From: Chrysochromulina parva
Lineage: Eukaryota; Haptophyta; Prymnesiales; Chrysochromulinaceae
DNA length: 15,002 nt
Direction: 5' to 3'
Assembly: GCA_002887195.1 (NCBI GenBank)
Contig: PJAB01001366.1
Span: 1-15,002 of the forward strand
The notes beneath the pieces were generated by a model, which ran no database searches, was not told where the DNA came from, and saw nothing but the letters and a program-made list of their open reading frames with translations. How positions within the stretch are numbered: the first letter of the stretch is position 1; each line of letters begins with the position of its first letter. Position numbers and translations under genes: made by a program. This document shows, piece by piece, positions 7,421 through 15,002 of this stretch.

Positions 7421-7452
7421 GCGAACCGAGTGAGCGAACCGAGCGAGCGAAC
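7414..7452 (+). repeat. 13-bp tandem repeat across a stop codon
   Basis: Three head-to-tail copies of cgag(t/c)gagcgaac occupy 7414-7426, 7427-7439 and 7440-7452, and a partial fourth (cgagcg) follows. The first copy contains the TGA that ends the polytopic membrane protein. Copies 1 and 2 are identical; copy 3 has one T-to-C change. Confidence 0.85.
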
Positions 7453-8056
7453 CGAGCGGGGCGCTGCCGCTCGCATGGGCAGTGCATGAATAGTCTGGGG
7501 TAAGTCCGGGGATGGCGCCGTGCACGACCGAGCGTGCACAACACTGCCGTCGCGGAGAGTCTTGTAATGAGTGAGACGCTGAGCGTCGCGCCTCGAGCAT
7601 CATGACTCCGTTCCCACATCTGCCGCGCCGGTTGACCCCTGAGCCCTGGGGCGGTGAGGAGTAACGAGCGACGTCCGAGTGGCAGTGGAGCTCGAGCGCG
7701 CCGCACTCCGTGCGTGGGACAGCCTTCACCTAGTCATCGAGCCCGCAAGGCGTGCATAGAAAATTTTGAATTATTAAATACTTGTGAGCAACATACAGTC
7801 CTGTGGCTGTCGGCCCAACACATGTAAATGCACACGATCACGACACTGACACGAGACGGGCGGGTACCGGAGCGCTACCGCCGACACAGTGACATGTCCA
7901 CACTCAGCCACCCGAAGAAGCACTGATACAGGGCGGGAACATAGGCAAAGTCCATATCCGATGGCTGTCACCACTCTCGAAGAATGCGCCGTCGGAGACC
8001 ACTGGCGCGCTCGGTGGGGCATGCCGCCCGATGTTGAGGAAGGAGCAGCTTGAGCT
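7421..8056. other. Intergenic region between converging genes
   Basis: This 636-bp stretch lies between the stop of the membrane protein and the stop of the minus-strand acidic protein. It contains the 13-bp repeats, a perfect hairpin at 7520-7539 (gtgcacg, 6-nt loop, cgtgcac) and an AT-rich patch at about 7757-7787 where transcripts from one or both genes may end. I see no gene in it. Confidence 0.55.
7520..7539. other. Perfect inverted repeat, 7-bp stem with 6-nt loop
   Basis: gtgcacg (7520-7526) pairs with cgtgcac (7533-7539) around accgag. It lies about 100 bp past the membrane protein stop codon, in the probable 3'UTR. It could be an RNA stem-loop or a dimeric protein-binding site. The sequence alone does not decide. 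Confidence 0.5.
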
Positions 8057-8578
8057 TCAGGCCTCGTCAACGTCGGCCTCGTCAGCATCCTCGTCGGCCT
8101 CCTCCTCTGAGGCCTCCTCGTCGTCGTCGTCCTCCTCCTCCTCACCATCGTCGTCATCGTCCGATTCATCCTCCTCCTCCTCGGCGGGCTCGAACTCGTC
8201 GTCCTCGTCAGCATCGTCCTCGTCGGCCTCGGCAAGCTCGTCAAGGAGAGCGGCGCTTGCTGGAGTCACGGTGGCATCGCCGTTGGCGAGCGCATCAAGC
8301 TCGCCGCGCTCCTTGATCGCGTCCATCTCGTCGTACTCCTCGTCGACCTCATCGGGCTCCTCGGGGACATAGTCGCCATCCTCCGATGGCCGGTCCTCGG
8401 CGTCCTCTAGCAGCGCGACCATCTCAAGAGGTGCAAGGTTAGCAGCGAATTCAAATTCAAGAGCGATCTTGGAGCGGACAGGGTAACGCTTGGAGGCGGT
8501 GGTGGGCTGCTCCTCGAGCACGCGCTTCTGGCCGACGACGGGCGAGCGCAGCGTCCGCCGCGGCGCGACTTCTGCCAT
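8057..8578 (-). CDS. Basic/acidic bipartite protein, probably nuclear
   Basis: Single exon, 173 residues, ATG at 8576-8578, TGA stop. Residues 1-40 are basic with short K/R clusters (PRRTLRS, GQKR, SKRYPVRSK) and a possible CDK-type S-P site (RSPVV). Residues 41-58 (EFEFAANLAPLEMVALLE) could form a short amphipathic helix. From 59 to 173 the protein is overwhelmingly Asp/Glu, interrupted at about 86-115 by a neutral helix (MDAIKERGELDALANG). Long acidic tails with basic heads are typical of histone chaperones, nucleolar and chromatin-associated proteins, but no family signature is seen. Two E2F-like sites upstream suggest S-phase expression, which would fit a chromatin role. The opposite strand reads as poly-Ser and is taken as the shadow because the minus frame has a complete ATG-to-stop with a varied N-terminus. 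Confidence 0.65.
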   Translation of the reverse strand: MAEVAPRRTLRSPVVGQKRVLEEQPTTASKRYPVRSKIALEFEFAANLAPLEMVALLEDAEDRPSEDGDYVPEEPDEVDEEYDEMDAIKERGELDALANGDATVTPASAALLDELAEADEDDADEDDEFEPAEEEEDESDDDDDGEEEEDDDDEEASEEEADEDADEADVDEA

Positions 8579-8582
8579 TTGA

Positions 8583-8591
8583 GGCGCGAAA
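8583..8591 (-). promoter_or_regulatory. E2F-like site, proximal
   Basis: The minus strand reads tttcgcgcc, a match to the E2F/DP consensus TTTSSCGC, 5 bp before the acidic protein's ATG. E2F sites mark S-phase genes in animals, plants and algae. Confidence 0.45.
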
Positions 8592-8632
8592 GTGAAGCGC
8601 GCGTGTAGGAAATTCCTATACGGCGGCCGATA

Positions 8633-8640
8633 TTTCGCGC
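8633..8640 (+). promoter_or_regulatory. E2F-like site, distal and inverted
   Basis: tttcgcgc on the plus strand, 55 bp from the acidic protein's start and opposite in orientation to the proximal site. Two inverted E2F cores in a short promoter make a chance match less likely. Confidence 0.45.
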
Positions 8641-8818
8641 GTACTGCACGCGTCGTTTCAAGCAGGTCGTGGGGTTAGTGTGTGAATCCAGAAAGAATAC
8701 CTCCCCCTACCCCTTTGGGTCAAATTGGGTCTTCGTTGGTACCGAACATGAATCCAAATCGGTATCACACACGTGTTTTGGGACGCTCGGGAGCGCCCGA
8801 CTCGCGACTATAGGGTCC

Positions 8819-11164
8819 CTACAAGAGAGCACCCTCAAAATGCGCCATCTGCACCCGCGGCGCGTCCAAGCTCTCGCGCAGGGCAGCCATCGCCGCTTTG
8901 CGGCAGAGCGCGCTCAGCTGTGCGAGGGAATAGCCCTCGGTCAGCGCGACGAGCCACTCGAGCGACACGTCACCTGCGCCGGCCGCGTCCGTGGCCGCTG
9001 CCTGCTCTGCCGCCTCGTGCTCTGCCGCCTTCGCCCACGCGACGGGGGTGCTTGCGAGCAGCTGATGCTGGAGGAGAGCGCGCCTCTGCACAGCGTCCGG
9101 CAGGCCGACGTGCAGGTGTACGTCGAGACGACCGGGGCGCAGGATGGCAGGGTCCAAAAGGGAGCGCTCGCGCGTGGCGCCCAGTAGCACGAGGGGCGGG
9201 CTGCCATCGCTGCCGTGTTGGCGAGCGCCGTCTAGCTCGCACAGCAAGAGCGAGAGCAATCTGTCCATCGTCCCCTCTGTCGTGGTGTCCGCCCCGCGCA
9301 CCTGATGAGGGAGGCAATCAAGAGGTCCTCAAAGGCAATCAATAGGCAATCAGAGGTCATCGGCGGGTGTCCGCCCCGCGCACCGGAGCTAGCGACTCGA
9401 GGCCATCCAGGAAGAGGATGCACGGCGCGGCGGCGCGCGCGGCGCCGAGGAGCCTCGCGAGGTTGCGTTCGGACGCGCCCACTGTGGAAGAGATGAGCGC
9501 CGCGGCGGGCACTTCGACGAAATTGGCCGCGGCCGCCGCGGCCACGTAGCGCGCGAGGGTCGTTTTCCCACAGCCGGCAGGCCCGTGCAGAAGCACGCCG
9601 CCCAGCGGGCGCACGCCCAGGGCCGCGAGCACGTGTGGCGAGCGCAGCGGCGCGATCAAGCTCGCCAGCAGGGCCTCTCCAGAGGGCATCGTGCGCAGCG
9701 CCTCGAGCGCCGCGGCCGCGGAGATACCATCTCGAGCACCACTCGGAGATAGCGTCGGCAGCCGGAGCGCGCTCAGAGCACTCGATCGCGCTGCATGCAT
9801 GGCAGCCCACCTGATGAGGGAGGGGGCGATCGGGGGCGATGAGAGAGGCAACCATAGGCAAGCGGGTCGATCGGTCTCTCATGCATCACAGCCCACCATT
9901 CAGCCTCGCTCGGCCGGCCAAGGGGCACACTCAGGCCACCAGCCTCCGCCCCGTGTGCCTCGCCCACTTCGGCCGGCCGCTCGTGCTGCTCTTCGTCGCG
10001 AGGCTCCTCGGCCACCACTTGCTCGCATGTCAGCTCTGCCAGGAGGAGGGCTGATAAGGGAGCAATGACAGCAGCCGCGTTCGGATCCCCCTTGATGACT
10101 GTGGAAGCTTGGCCTAACGGCCAAGCGACCTGAAGCTCAACGAGCACCAGGCAGCTCGTCGTCGCCTCGACGGCATACAAGTAGAACTTGGACACGTCGG
10201 CCTGTGCGCCAGAGGCCATGCACTTCACGTGCTTGGCAGCGAGGCGGTCCTTGAGCCCCTCGACGACACCTGAGCCGCCGACGACTGCTGACCACGTCGC
10301 CGCTGTGGGAAGGCTCTCCCATTGCTTCTGGAAGGTTTTGGCGTCGATTTTAGCCGCGGGAGACAAAGCGAGCACCGGCGCCGCAGCTGCTCGCGCCTTA
10401 GCCTTCGCCGCTGCATCCGCCGCCTCCGTTGCCTTCGAATCCGCCTCCGCCGCCTTCGTTGCTGCCTCCGACACCTCCGCCGCCTCTGCCGCCGCTCGTT
10501 CCCGCCTCCACGCCGCAGTTGCCGCGTGCTGGCACAGGCCGGCGAGCTGCGCGCCACACAGCCCGTGCGCGTCCGCGCCGACCGCTCGCACGGTCGCACG
10601 CATACGGTCGCCGGCTTCTCCGGACGGCAGCAACTGCTCTGCGAGCGACTCGAGGATAGCCGAGCGCTCCGCCGGAGAGGGCGCTCGCAAGCCCAGCTGG
10701 TGGTGAAGGCGACCACTGCGGCGCACTGCCGCGTGCAGCGCCTCGGGTTCGCGACAGACGCCCACCGTGTACACAGCCGATGCTCGCAGCTCCTGCAATG
10801 CGTCGGCCACTTGGAGCGCCAAGCGCGACTCCATGCTGCCGGGCAGCGCGTTCGCAGGTGCGAGCGCGTGCAGCTCGTCGATGATGAGCACGCAAGGCGC
10901 TCTGGCACGCGCCGCATCCAACTCGGCGTGCAACGCGGCCTCGGCGCCTCCAATACGCGGACGGCACACGCGCTCCACGCTCACGCGCACGATGGGCCAC
11001 GAGAGCCGTCTGCCGAGCGCGTCGACTAGCCTCGTCTTGCCGCAGCCTGCCGGCCCGTGGAGTAGCGAGGCGCCGCCAATCGATGCGGAGAGCGCGGCGT
11101 CGATACGAGCCGCCAGCTGCGCCAGCGCGTGCGCGTCCGCGGGCTTGTTGGCGTCGGAAGGCAT
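8819..11164 (-). CDS. Tandem AAA+ ATPase with an inserted beta-adaptin ear domain, three exons
   Basis: Exons 9897-11164, 9384-9810 and 8819-9301 give 725 residues. The start is the first ATG (11162-11164); the frame upstream has none. D1: Walker A GPAGCGKT (37-44), Walker B CVLIIDE (D96, E97), RRSGR at 148-152. An Ala/Glu/Lys-rich helix (221-262) links to residues about 275-380, which match the beta-adaptin ear C-terminal subdomain, especially AP-4 beta: FQKQWESLPTA, then C-M-A-S-G-A-Q, K-F-Y-L-Y-A, L-V-E-L and T-V-I-K. An acidic linker leads to D2: GPAGCGKT (499-506), Walker B CILFLDG (D558; the usual Glu is G559), sensor GATRE, and RPGRLD. A 675-725 lid resembles AFG2/SPATA5-type ATPases. 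Such ATPases remodel complexes or unfold clients; the ear binds short peptide motifs in vesicle coats. Pore loops lack the aromatic residue (RIGG and TVGA). I infer a divergent remodelling ATPase with a peptide-binding insert. Confidence 0.75.
9302..9383 (-). mobile_element. Introner-like intron 2 of the AAA+ gene
   Basis: This 82-nt intron separates SLAP from VRGADT in D2. A 19-bp sequence is present identically at both ends (9284-9302 and 9366-9384), as expected for a target-site duplication. The donor GTGCGC lies in the duplicated copy and the acceptor CCCTCATCAG in the insert. The insert carries three TTGATTGCCT-like units. It shares its 3' end and a TTGCCTAT...TTGCCT block with the other intron of this gene. 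Introners are small non-autonomous elements that make introns on insertion, known from Micromonas, pelagophytes and other algae. Confidence 0.7.
9811..9896 (-). mobile_element. Introner-like intron 1 of the AAA+ gene
   Basis: This 86-nt intron lies between the ear-domain exon and the D2 exon (codon TG|G, Trp). Its flanks 9794-9811 and 9880-9897 match at 16 of 18 positions (catgcat..cagcccacc). The donor GTGGGC comes from the duplicated target and the acceptor CTCCCTCATCAG from the insert. The insert shares TTGCCTATGGTTGCCT and GATCGCC(CC)CTCCCTCATCAG with the gene's other intron. The two mismatches in the repeat suggest an older insertion than the perfect 19-bp one. Confidence 0.65.
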
Positions 11165-11597
11165 GAATCGTGACGCGTGAATGTGAGTGAGTGCGTGACG
11201 TGTGACCTCTTCCCGCACGAAACCAAAATTGCCATCGCGCACATCTCATGCCCATTTCTCCGTCGGCGCGCTATTCCTTAAAAAAAAGCGATTTGTGAGC
11301 GCCGCATGTCAAACGTCTATTACGTCAAAAAACAAGTTTTGCAAAATTGTGACCTCCGCGTCACGCATCTGGGTCTCTGACTTTTGTGCACCGCAACGCG
11401 CGCGCAGCGCGACGCACGCTTGTCACGGTTAGGTGCGAACAAACCCCTCTTGCGGGCTTGTATGCGTGCCGCGCTACCGCCACGCCCTCTGGCCGGGGCG
11501 ATTGCGCAGCGCAACTTGTTATTGGTTGCCACTGCGTGCGATCAAACGTCGGTGCTCGACTCGTGTTGCTTTTCGTTGTGCCTCGAACAGGTTGATC
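11165..11597. promoter_or_regulatory. Divergent promoter between AAA+ and CXXC genes
   Basis: This 433-bp head-to-head spacer must drive both genes. Visible elements are an inverted CCAAT box (attgg, 11521-11525), an inverted repeat gtgac-N6-gtcac (11349-11364), a CRE-like half site attacgtca (about 11328-11336), the palindrome ttttgcaaaa (11337-11346) and an A8 run near 11280. No TATA box is clear. Confidence 0.5.
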
Positions 11598-14500
11598 ATG
11601 ACAGATGCTCTGGAGGCGACGCCCATGGAGCTTGCGGAAACCACCAGTCCAGCGGCGGACGGGCCCAGTCGACCCCCATCAACAAGCGATCCGATGGAAG
11701 GTTGCCCCACACTCCCCGCGATTCCCGATGCTTACGGCACATCTGTTGAGTCGGCAGCCGAGCTACATGCGCAAGGGGCACAGTTGCCGGCGGCGGCGAG
11801 CAGCGGGTCTGGTTGTTTTGCGAAACTTCCGGACACGCACGTCGTCACCATTCAGCCCCTTACCCGAGCGATCGTCAACGAAGAGCAGGTGTGCGTTTGC
11901 ACGGCACTCATCTCATCATCCCCGAGTCAGCACGGGCTACGTACCAGCGAGCATAGCCCGTGACCAGGTCATGCACGTTACCTGCTCCCTGCATGCTGAC
12001 AGCATACCCTTGTGTCGCGTATCGCGCCCGTGCTTGTTTTCAGTGTCACACGATCCTCATTCCAGCCGCCTCCGTCGTCGGGCTTGAATCGGTTGCACAG
12101 CACGTGGCATGCGCTACCACGTCATTGCAGCAGGCTTGGCTCTCGGCGGACACCTCATTGCTTGGCTACGGTACAGAGGGGCGCCAGATTGCTGACCAGA
12201 TCGCGCCTGAGCCGGGTGTCACGCCCCTCATGGAAGTCGACCCAATGACTCTGCCAGCAGTCCCCCCCCGCCCCGTCGTGCTCGTGGCAGCAGCACTGAG
12301 TGGCACTGCCACCTCAGATGGGCGCGTGGATGGGCGCATTGGTCTCGCTGCTGCTGCTCCTGCTGCTGGCAACTCGACGCCCGTGAGCCACGGGCCTCTG
12401 GGCAATCGGCCATTGGTGCTGCCTTCCAACCCCAAGCGCGGAGCTAACGGCCCTCTTGCGCAGGAGCAGGCGGCGGCGCAGGTCCAAGCTGCTGCCATAA
12501 GGGCTGCACAGGCGGCGAGCACTTCCTATGACCAACCCCCCTCCAAGAGGCCTATGTACAAGGCCCGAGGGATGGCCCCACGCGGCCTGACGCAGAGCAC
12601 TGGGCCCGTGTATGCTAGCTGTCGAGACACTCGAGCCCGCACGCCATCGACCCCGCTCTCTCCCCTCCTCTCTCGGAGGCATCCCCTTGTGTGCCTGATG
12701 TGCATCGTTTCACAACGCTCTCTTCTTGCGCAGGTCGGCCGGCATGCTCAACATGCTCAAGCCTGTGCAGCCGGTACCCGCAGCGATGGTCATTTCGGAG
12801 ACGGTTGTGGTGAGCACTACCGATATCCGCTCCGACACTCTGAACTCGGAGCCGGGCCCAATCGTCGCGGCCTTCGCCGACCCAGAGCACGACATGAACA
12901 TTGTCTGCGTCACCGCGACCCCTGCTGAGCTCGAGGCCACCCGGGAGGGCCCCAGCGAGCTGTGGGTGAAGCTCACCTTGACCGTATGCCACGAAGTATG
13001 CAAGGCCCTCAGCATGGATCGCCTCTCTCTCTTCCCGATGTCCGTGTGAGTGAGTGCTCCCCCATCACCGGACTCTCCTGAAGGCTGATGGCCGTCGCGT
13101 GCGCGTGCGCGCGTTGTGTGCCACCGTGTGTTTGCATCACAGGGACCCGACAACAAGCCCGTAGCCCTCGAGATCCACGACTGCGGCGCGTGCCTCTACT
13201 GCCTGGACAAGCCACGTTTCGGCGGCAAGGGAACCAAGCGGCAAAAGTGCGTCAACAAGAAGATGGCTCATGTGGGCCCCATCAAGGCGTGGGCATCGCT
13301 GCGCGTGACGTCCACGCAGGAGCTCCAGATGGTCGAGAATTTCTCCAACCGTGAGCCGCCCACCGAGCTCACGGATGCAGTGGAACAGAATGGGCCGCTA
13401 CCGCTCGTATGGGCATTCCCACGGGCGCGCCGCGCGCGGCCGCTCCCGCCCGCCTACGTGCTTATGTACTACTGTGAGAAACGTGTGCCGCTTGACCGTC
13501 GCTACCTCTTCCGCTCACTCGAGTTCCGTGCCAATCCGACCAAGCGCAGCCTGGACAAGGTCGCCAACGACTTCAAGGTGTCCTCGATGCTCTCTCTCCC
13601 TTACGCAGAGGAGGAGGCGGGTACCCCTTCGAAGCTGCAGGCGCTGCAATCCATGCCAGTGGGCTCGCCAGCGTCCACCGAAGCCAGCGGCGAGCCACTT
13701 GCCGCGCCCGTCGTGCCCGCCGCAACATCAGGACCGCCCCCGAGCCTGATCGAGATCAACACGGCCATGGCGGAGGCGAGCATGGCGGTCGGCAAGGCGA
13801 GGGCGGCGGCAGTTCTTACTGGAGGCGCCTCTGCCGAGCCCGCGCGCAATGCCAATTCGAGCCGCGCGAAGCCGGTGCCGGTGGCGATGGACGGACTGTG
13901 CATTGGCACGCCCCTCGTCACGCTGGCAATGACGGAGGCGATCCATGCGAGCAATCAGAGCCTCCAAGCTAAACTTGCCGCGAGCCAGGGCAAGCCGCTA
14001 CCCGCCAAGCCTAAGCCGCGCAAGCCACGTCCTCCGAGTACCAATGTGCCCGAGGCAGCCATCAGGGGGGAGGATGACAAGTCCAAGGGGGCCTCGAAGG
14101 GGACCGAGCAGCAGCACAAGTTCATGTGGAACTTCGACGCGAATTGTGGCCGCTTGCCAACGTCAGAGGAGGTGCAGCAGCATCTGCGCTCGCTCGGCTG
14201 CGCGATGGGCGGCGCGATGGGCAGCGGCCAGATAGGCTGCGGCCAGATGGGCGGCCTGCCGGGCGGCGCCATGGGCGGCGCCATGGGCGGCCAGACGGGC
14301 GGCGCCATGGGCGGCGCCATGGGCGGCGCCATGGGCGGCACGTATGGCACGCAGCACATGTGCATCCCGATCAACTGGCTCACGCCCCACGCGCTCAGTC
14401 ACAGTGCGGCGCCCGCTGCCCCCGAGCATGAGAGCGGGGGGGTGGTGGCCCCTTCATCCATTGGAGCACAGTCCATGATGGCGATGATCGACGGCAGCCT

Positions 14501-15002
14501 GCTGCGCGCGGTGGTGCAGATGGAGGGGGGTGGCCATGCGTGCCTTCCGTTCACGCTTGCCACCGCGGCGCCGCATGGCCTCTGCTCCACCATCGTGCCC
14601 ATCGAGCAGCTCGACAGCACCGGACCACCAAAGATGACCATCCCTGCGCCGGACCCAGCCAGTCATGACTTCGTGAACACCCCCATCGCCCCCATCGAGC
14701 AGTACACGCCGCCGCAGCTCACCGAACGCGCGCCGCCGCCCGCCGACGTACTCGATCTGGTCGCCCTGGAGCGTGGGGTCGAGCGGATTACATCGCCCTC
14801 GAGCGCACCGGCGCCACGGAAGCCAGCGAAGGCCGCGTCGATGTCCACACGCGATGAAAAGGCCGTCAAGGCGGCGGTTTCGGCAGCAAAGGCGGCGACA
14901 AAGGCGGTCAAGCACCCGACGATCGGCAATGCTGCCAGGGCCGCCGCACTCATGGCTGCGAGCTCGAAGTTGGTCGCTGCAGCCAACATGCTCGTCACGT
15001 CA
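11598..15002 (+). CDS. Half-CXXC zinc-finger protein, four exons seen, runs off the right edge
   Basis: Exons 11598-11888, 12044-12609, 12734-13043 and 13143-15002+; all joins keep frame, giving 1009 residues so far. The start has A at -3. Exons 1-2 encode a low-complexity Pro/Ala/Ser region with a basic patch near residues 270-280 (PPSKRPMYKARG). Exon 3 encodes a compact domain (about 286-389) of unknown type. The exon 3-4 join leads into D-C403-G-A-C406-L-Y-C409-L-D-K-x-x-F-G-G-x-G-T-K-R-Q-K-C425. This matches the second, DNA-contacting half of the CXXC finger of CpG-binding proteins (CGxCxxCxD...FGGxG..KQ.C). The first CGxCxxC cluster is absent, leaving one zinc site. Further on are a GGAM repeat tract and a Lys/Ala-rich histone-H1-like segment near the edge. 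Probable chromatin or transcription factor binding unmethylated CpG; targets unknown. Confidence 0.7.
11889..12043 (+). other. Intron 1 of the CXXC gene
   Basis: Donor CAG|GTGTGC at 11889 and acceptor cttgttttcag ending at 12043, 155 nt, phase 0. The exon-1 frame continues into the intron only as Cys/Ser-rich sequence, and the exon-2 frame begins cleanly at CHTILIP. Confidence 0.6.
12610..12733 (+). other. Intron 2 of the CXXC gene
   Basis: Donor GT|GTATGC at 12610 and acceptor ctcttcttgcgcag ending at 12733, 124 nt, phase 2. Splicing joins GPV to SAGMLNM in the only open frame downstream. Confidence 0.65.
13044..13142 (+). other. Intron 3 of the CXXC gene
   Basis: Donor TCC|GTGTGAG at 13044 and acceptor tttgcatcacag ending at 13142, 99 nt, phase 0, joining FPMS to GPDNKP. 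A slightly better donor two bases downstream (gtgagt) would put the CXXC exon out of frame, so 13044 is preferred. Without splicing the frame stops at a TGA (13047-13049). Confidence 0.65.
14262..14333 (+). repeat. 12-bp tandem repeat coding for GGAM
   Basis: Six head-to-tail 12-bp units ggcggcgccatg encode Gly-Gly-Ala-Met, the third changed to GGQT. Degenerate units flank the array on both sides from about 14200. The array keeps the CXXC protein in frame whatever its copy number. Confidence 0.9.

Larger units (their letters stand above)
8579..8818. other. Spacer between the AAA+ gene 3' end and the acidic protein gene
   Basis: This 240-bp stretch holds the promoter of the minus-strand acidic protein (two E2F-like sites and a near-palindrome taggaaattccta at 8606-8618) and the 3' flank of the AAA+ gene. 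No coding segment is supported here. Confidence 0.5.

Noticed and set aside
8031..8372. Plus-strand open frame reading as poly-Ser
   Set aside because: It is the complement of the Asp/Glu-rich tail of the minus-strand acidic protein, which has a full ATG-to-stop frame, a varied N-terminus and promoter-like upstream sequence.
11165..11242. Upstream extension of the AAA+ protein from a GTG
   Set aside because: Eukaryotic starts are ATG; the first in-frame ATG is at 11162-11164 and the upstream residues look like low-complexity UTR.

Overview
The window looks like compact, GC-rich nuclear DNA of a photosynthetic protist with a red-lineage secondary plastid, most likely a haptophyte or a related alga. 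Four things point there. A [2Fe-2S] protein carries a leader with an 'AFAP' plastid-import motif. Several genes have short GT-AG introns. There is a Pro-rich, Cys-rich surface-type protein, and a kelch/RING-H2 membrane protein. There is no rRNA, convincing tRNA, CRISPR array or virus. The lineage call is inference; no taxonomic marker gene is present.

Layout, left to right. 1-105 (-) is a decayed EF-hand just past the end of the ferredoxin gene. 101-475 (-) is a plastid-targeted thioredoxin-like [2Fe-2S] ferredoxin. It is divergent from a secreted or plastid TPR protein (662-1468, +) across a 186-bp shared promoter. After a gene-poor convergent gap come two minus-strand genes: a Cys-rich/poly-Pro single-pass membrane protein (2191-3144) and a kelch-TM-RING-H2 putative E3 ligase (3446-5683, with a probable further 5' exon). 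A polytopic membrane protein (5981-7420, +) starts from a 37-nt first exon. A basic/acidic bipartite, probably nuclear protein (8057-8578, -) has two E2F-like sites upstream. A three-exon tandem AAA+ ATPase (8819-11164, -) is divergent from a four-exon protein with a half CXXC zinc finger (11598 to beyond the right edge, +).

The most striking locus is the AAA+ gene. Its reading frame appears to hold a complete beta-adaptin ear domain (AP-4-like) between the two ATPase domains. Both of its introns look like introner elements: each is flanked by an 18-19-bp direct repeat (target-site-duplication-like), and the two inserts share their 3' end and an internal motif. The splice donor comes from the duplicated target and the acceptor from the insert.

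Exon models were built by eye from splice signals and reading-frame phase. Domain names rest on motif recognition, not database searches. The genes do not form an obvious pathway. The shared themes are membrane/surface proteins in the left half and nuclear or trafficking factors in the right half.
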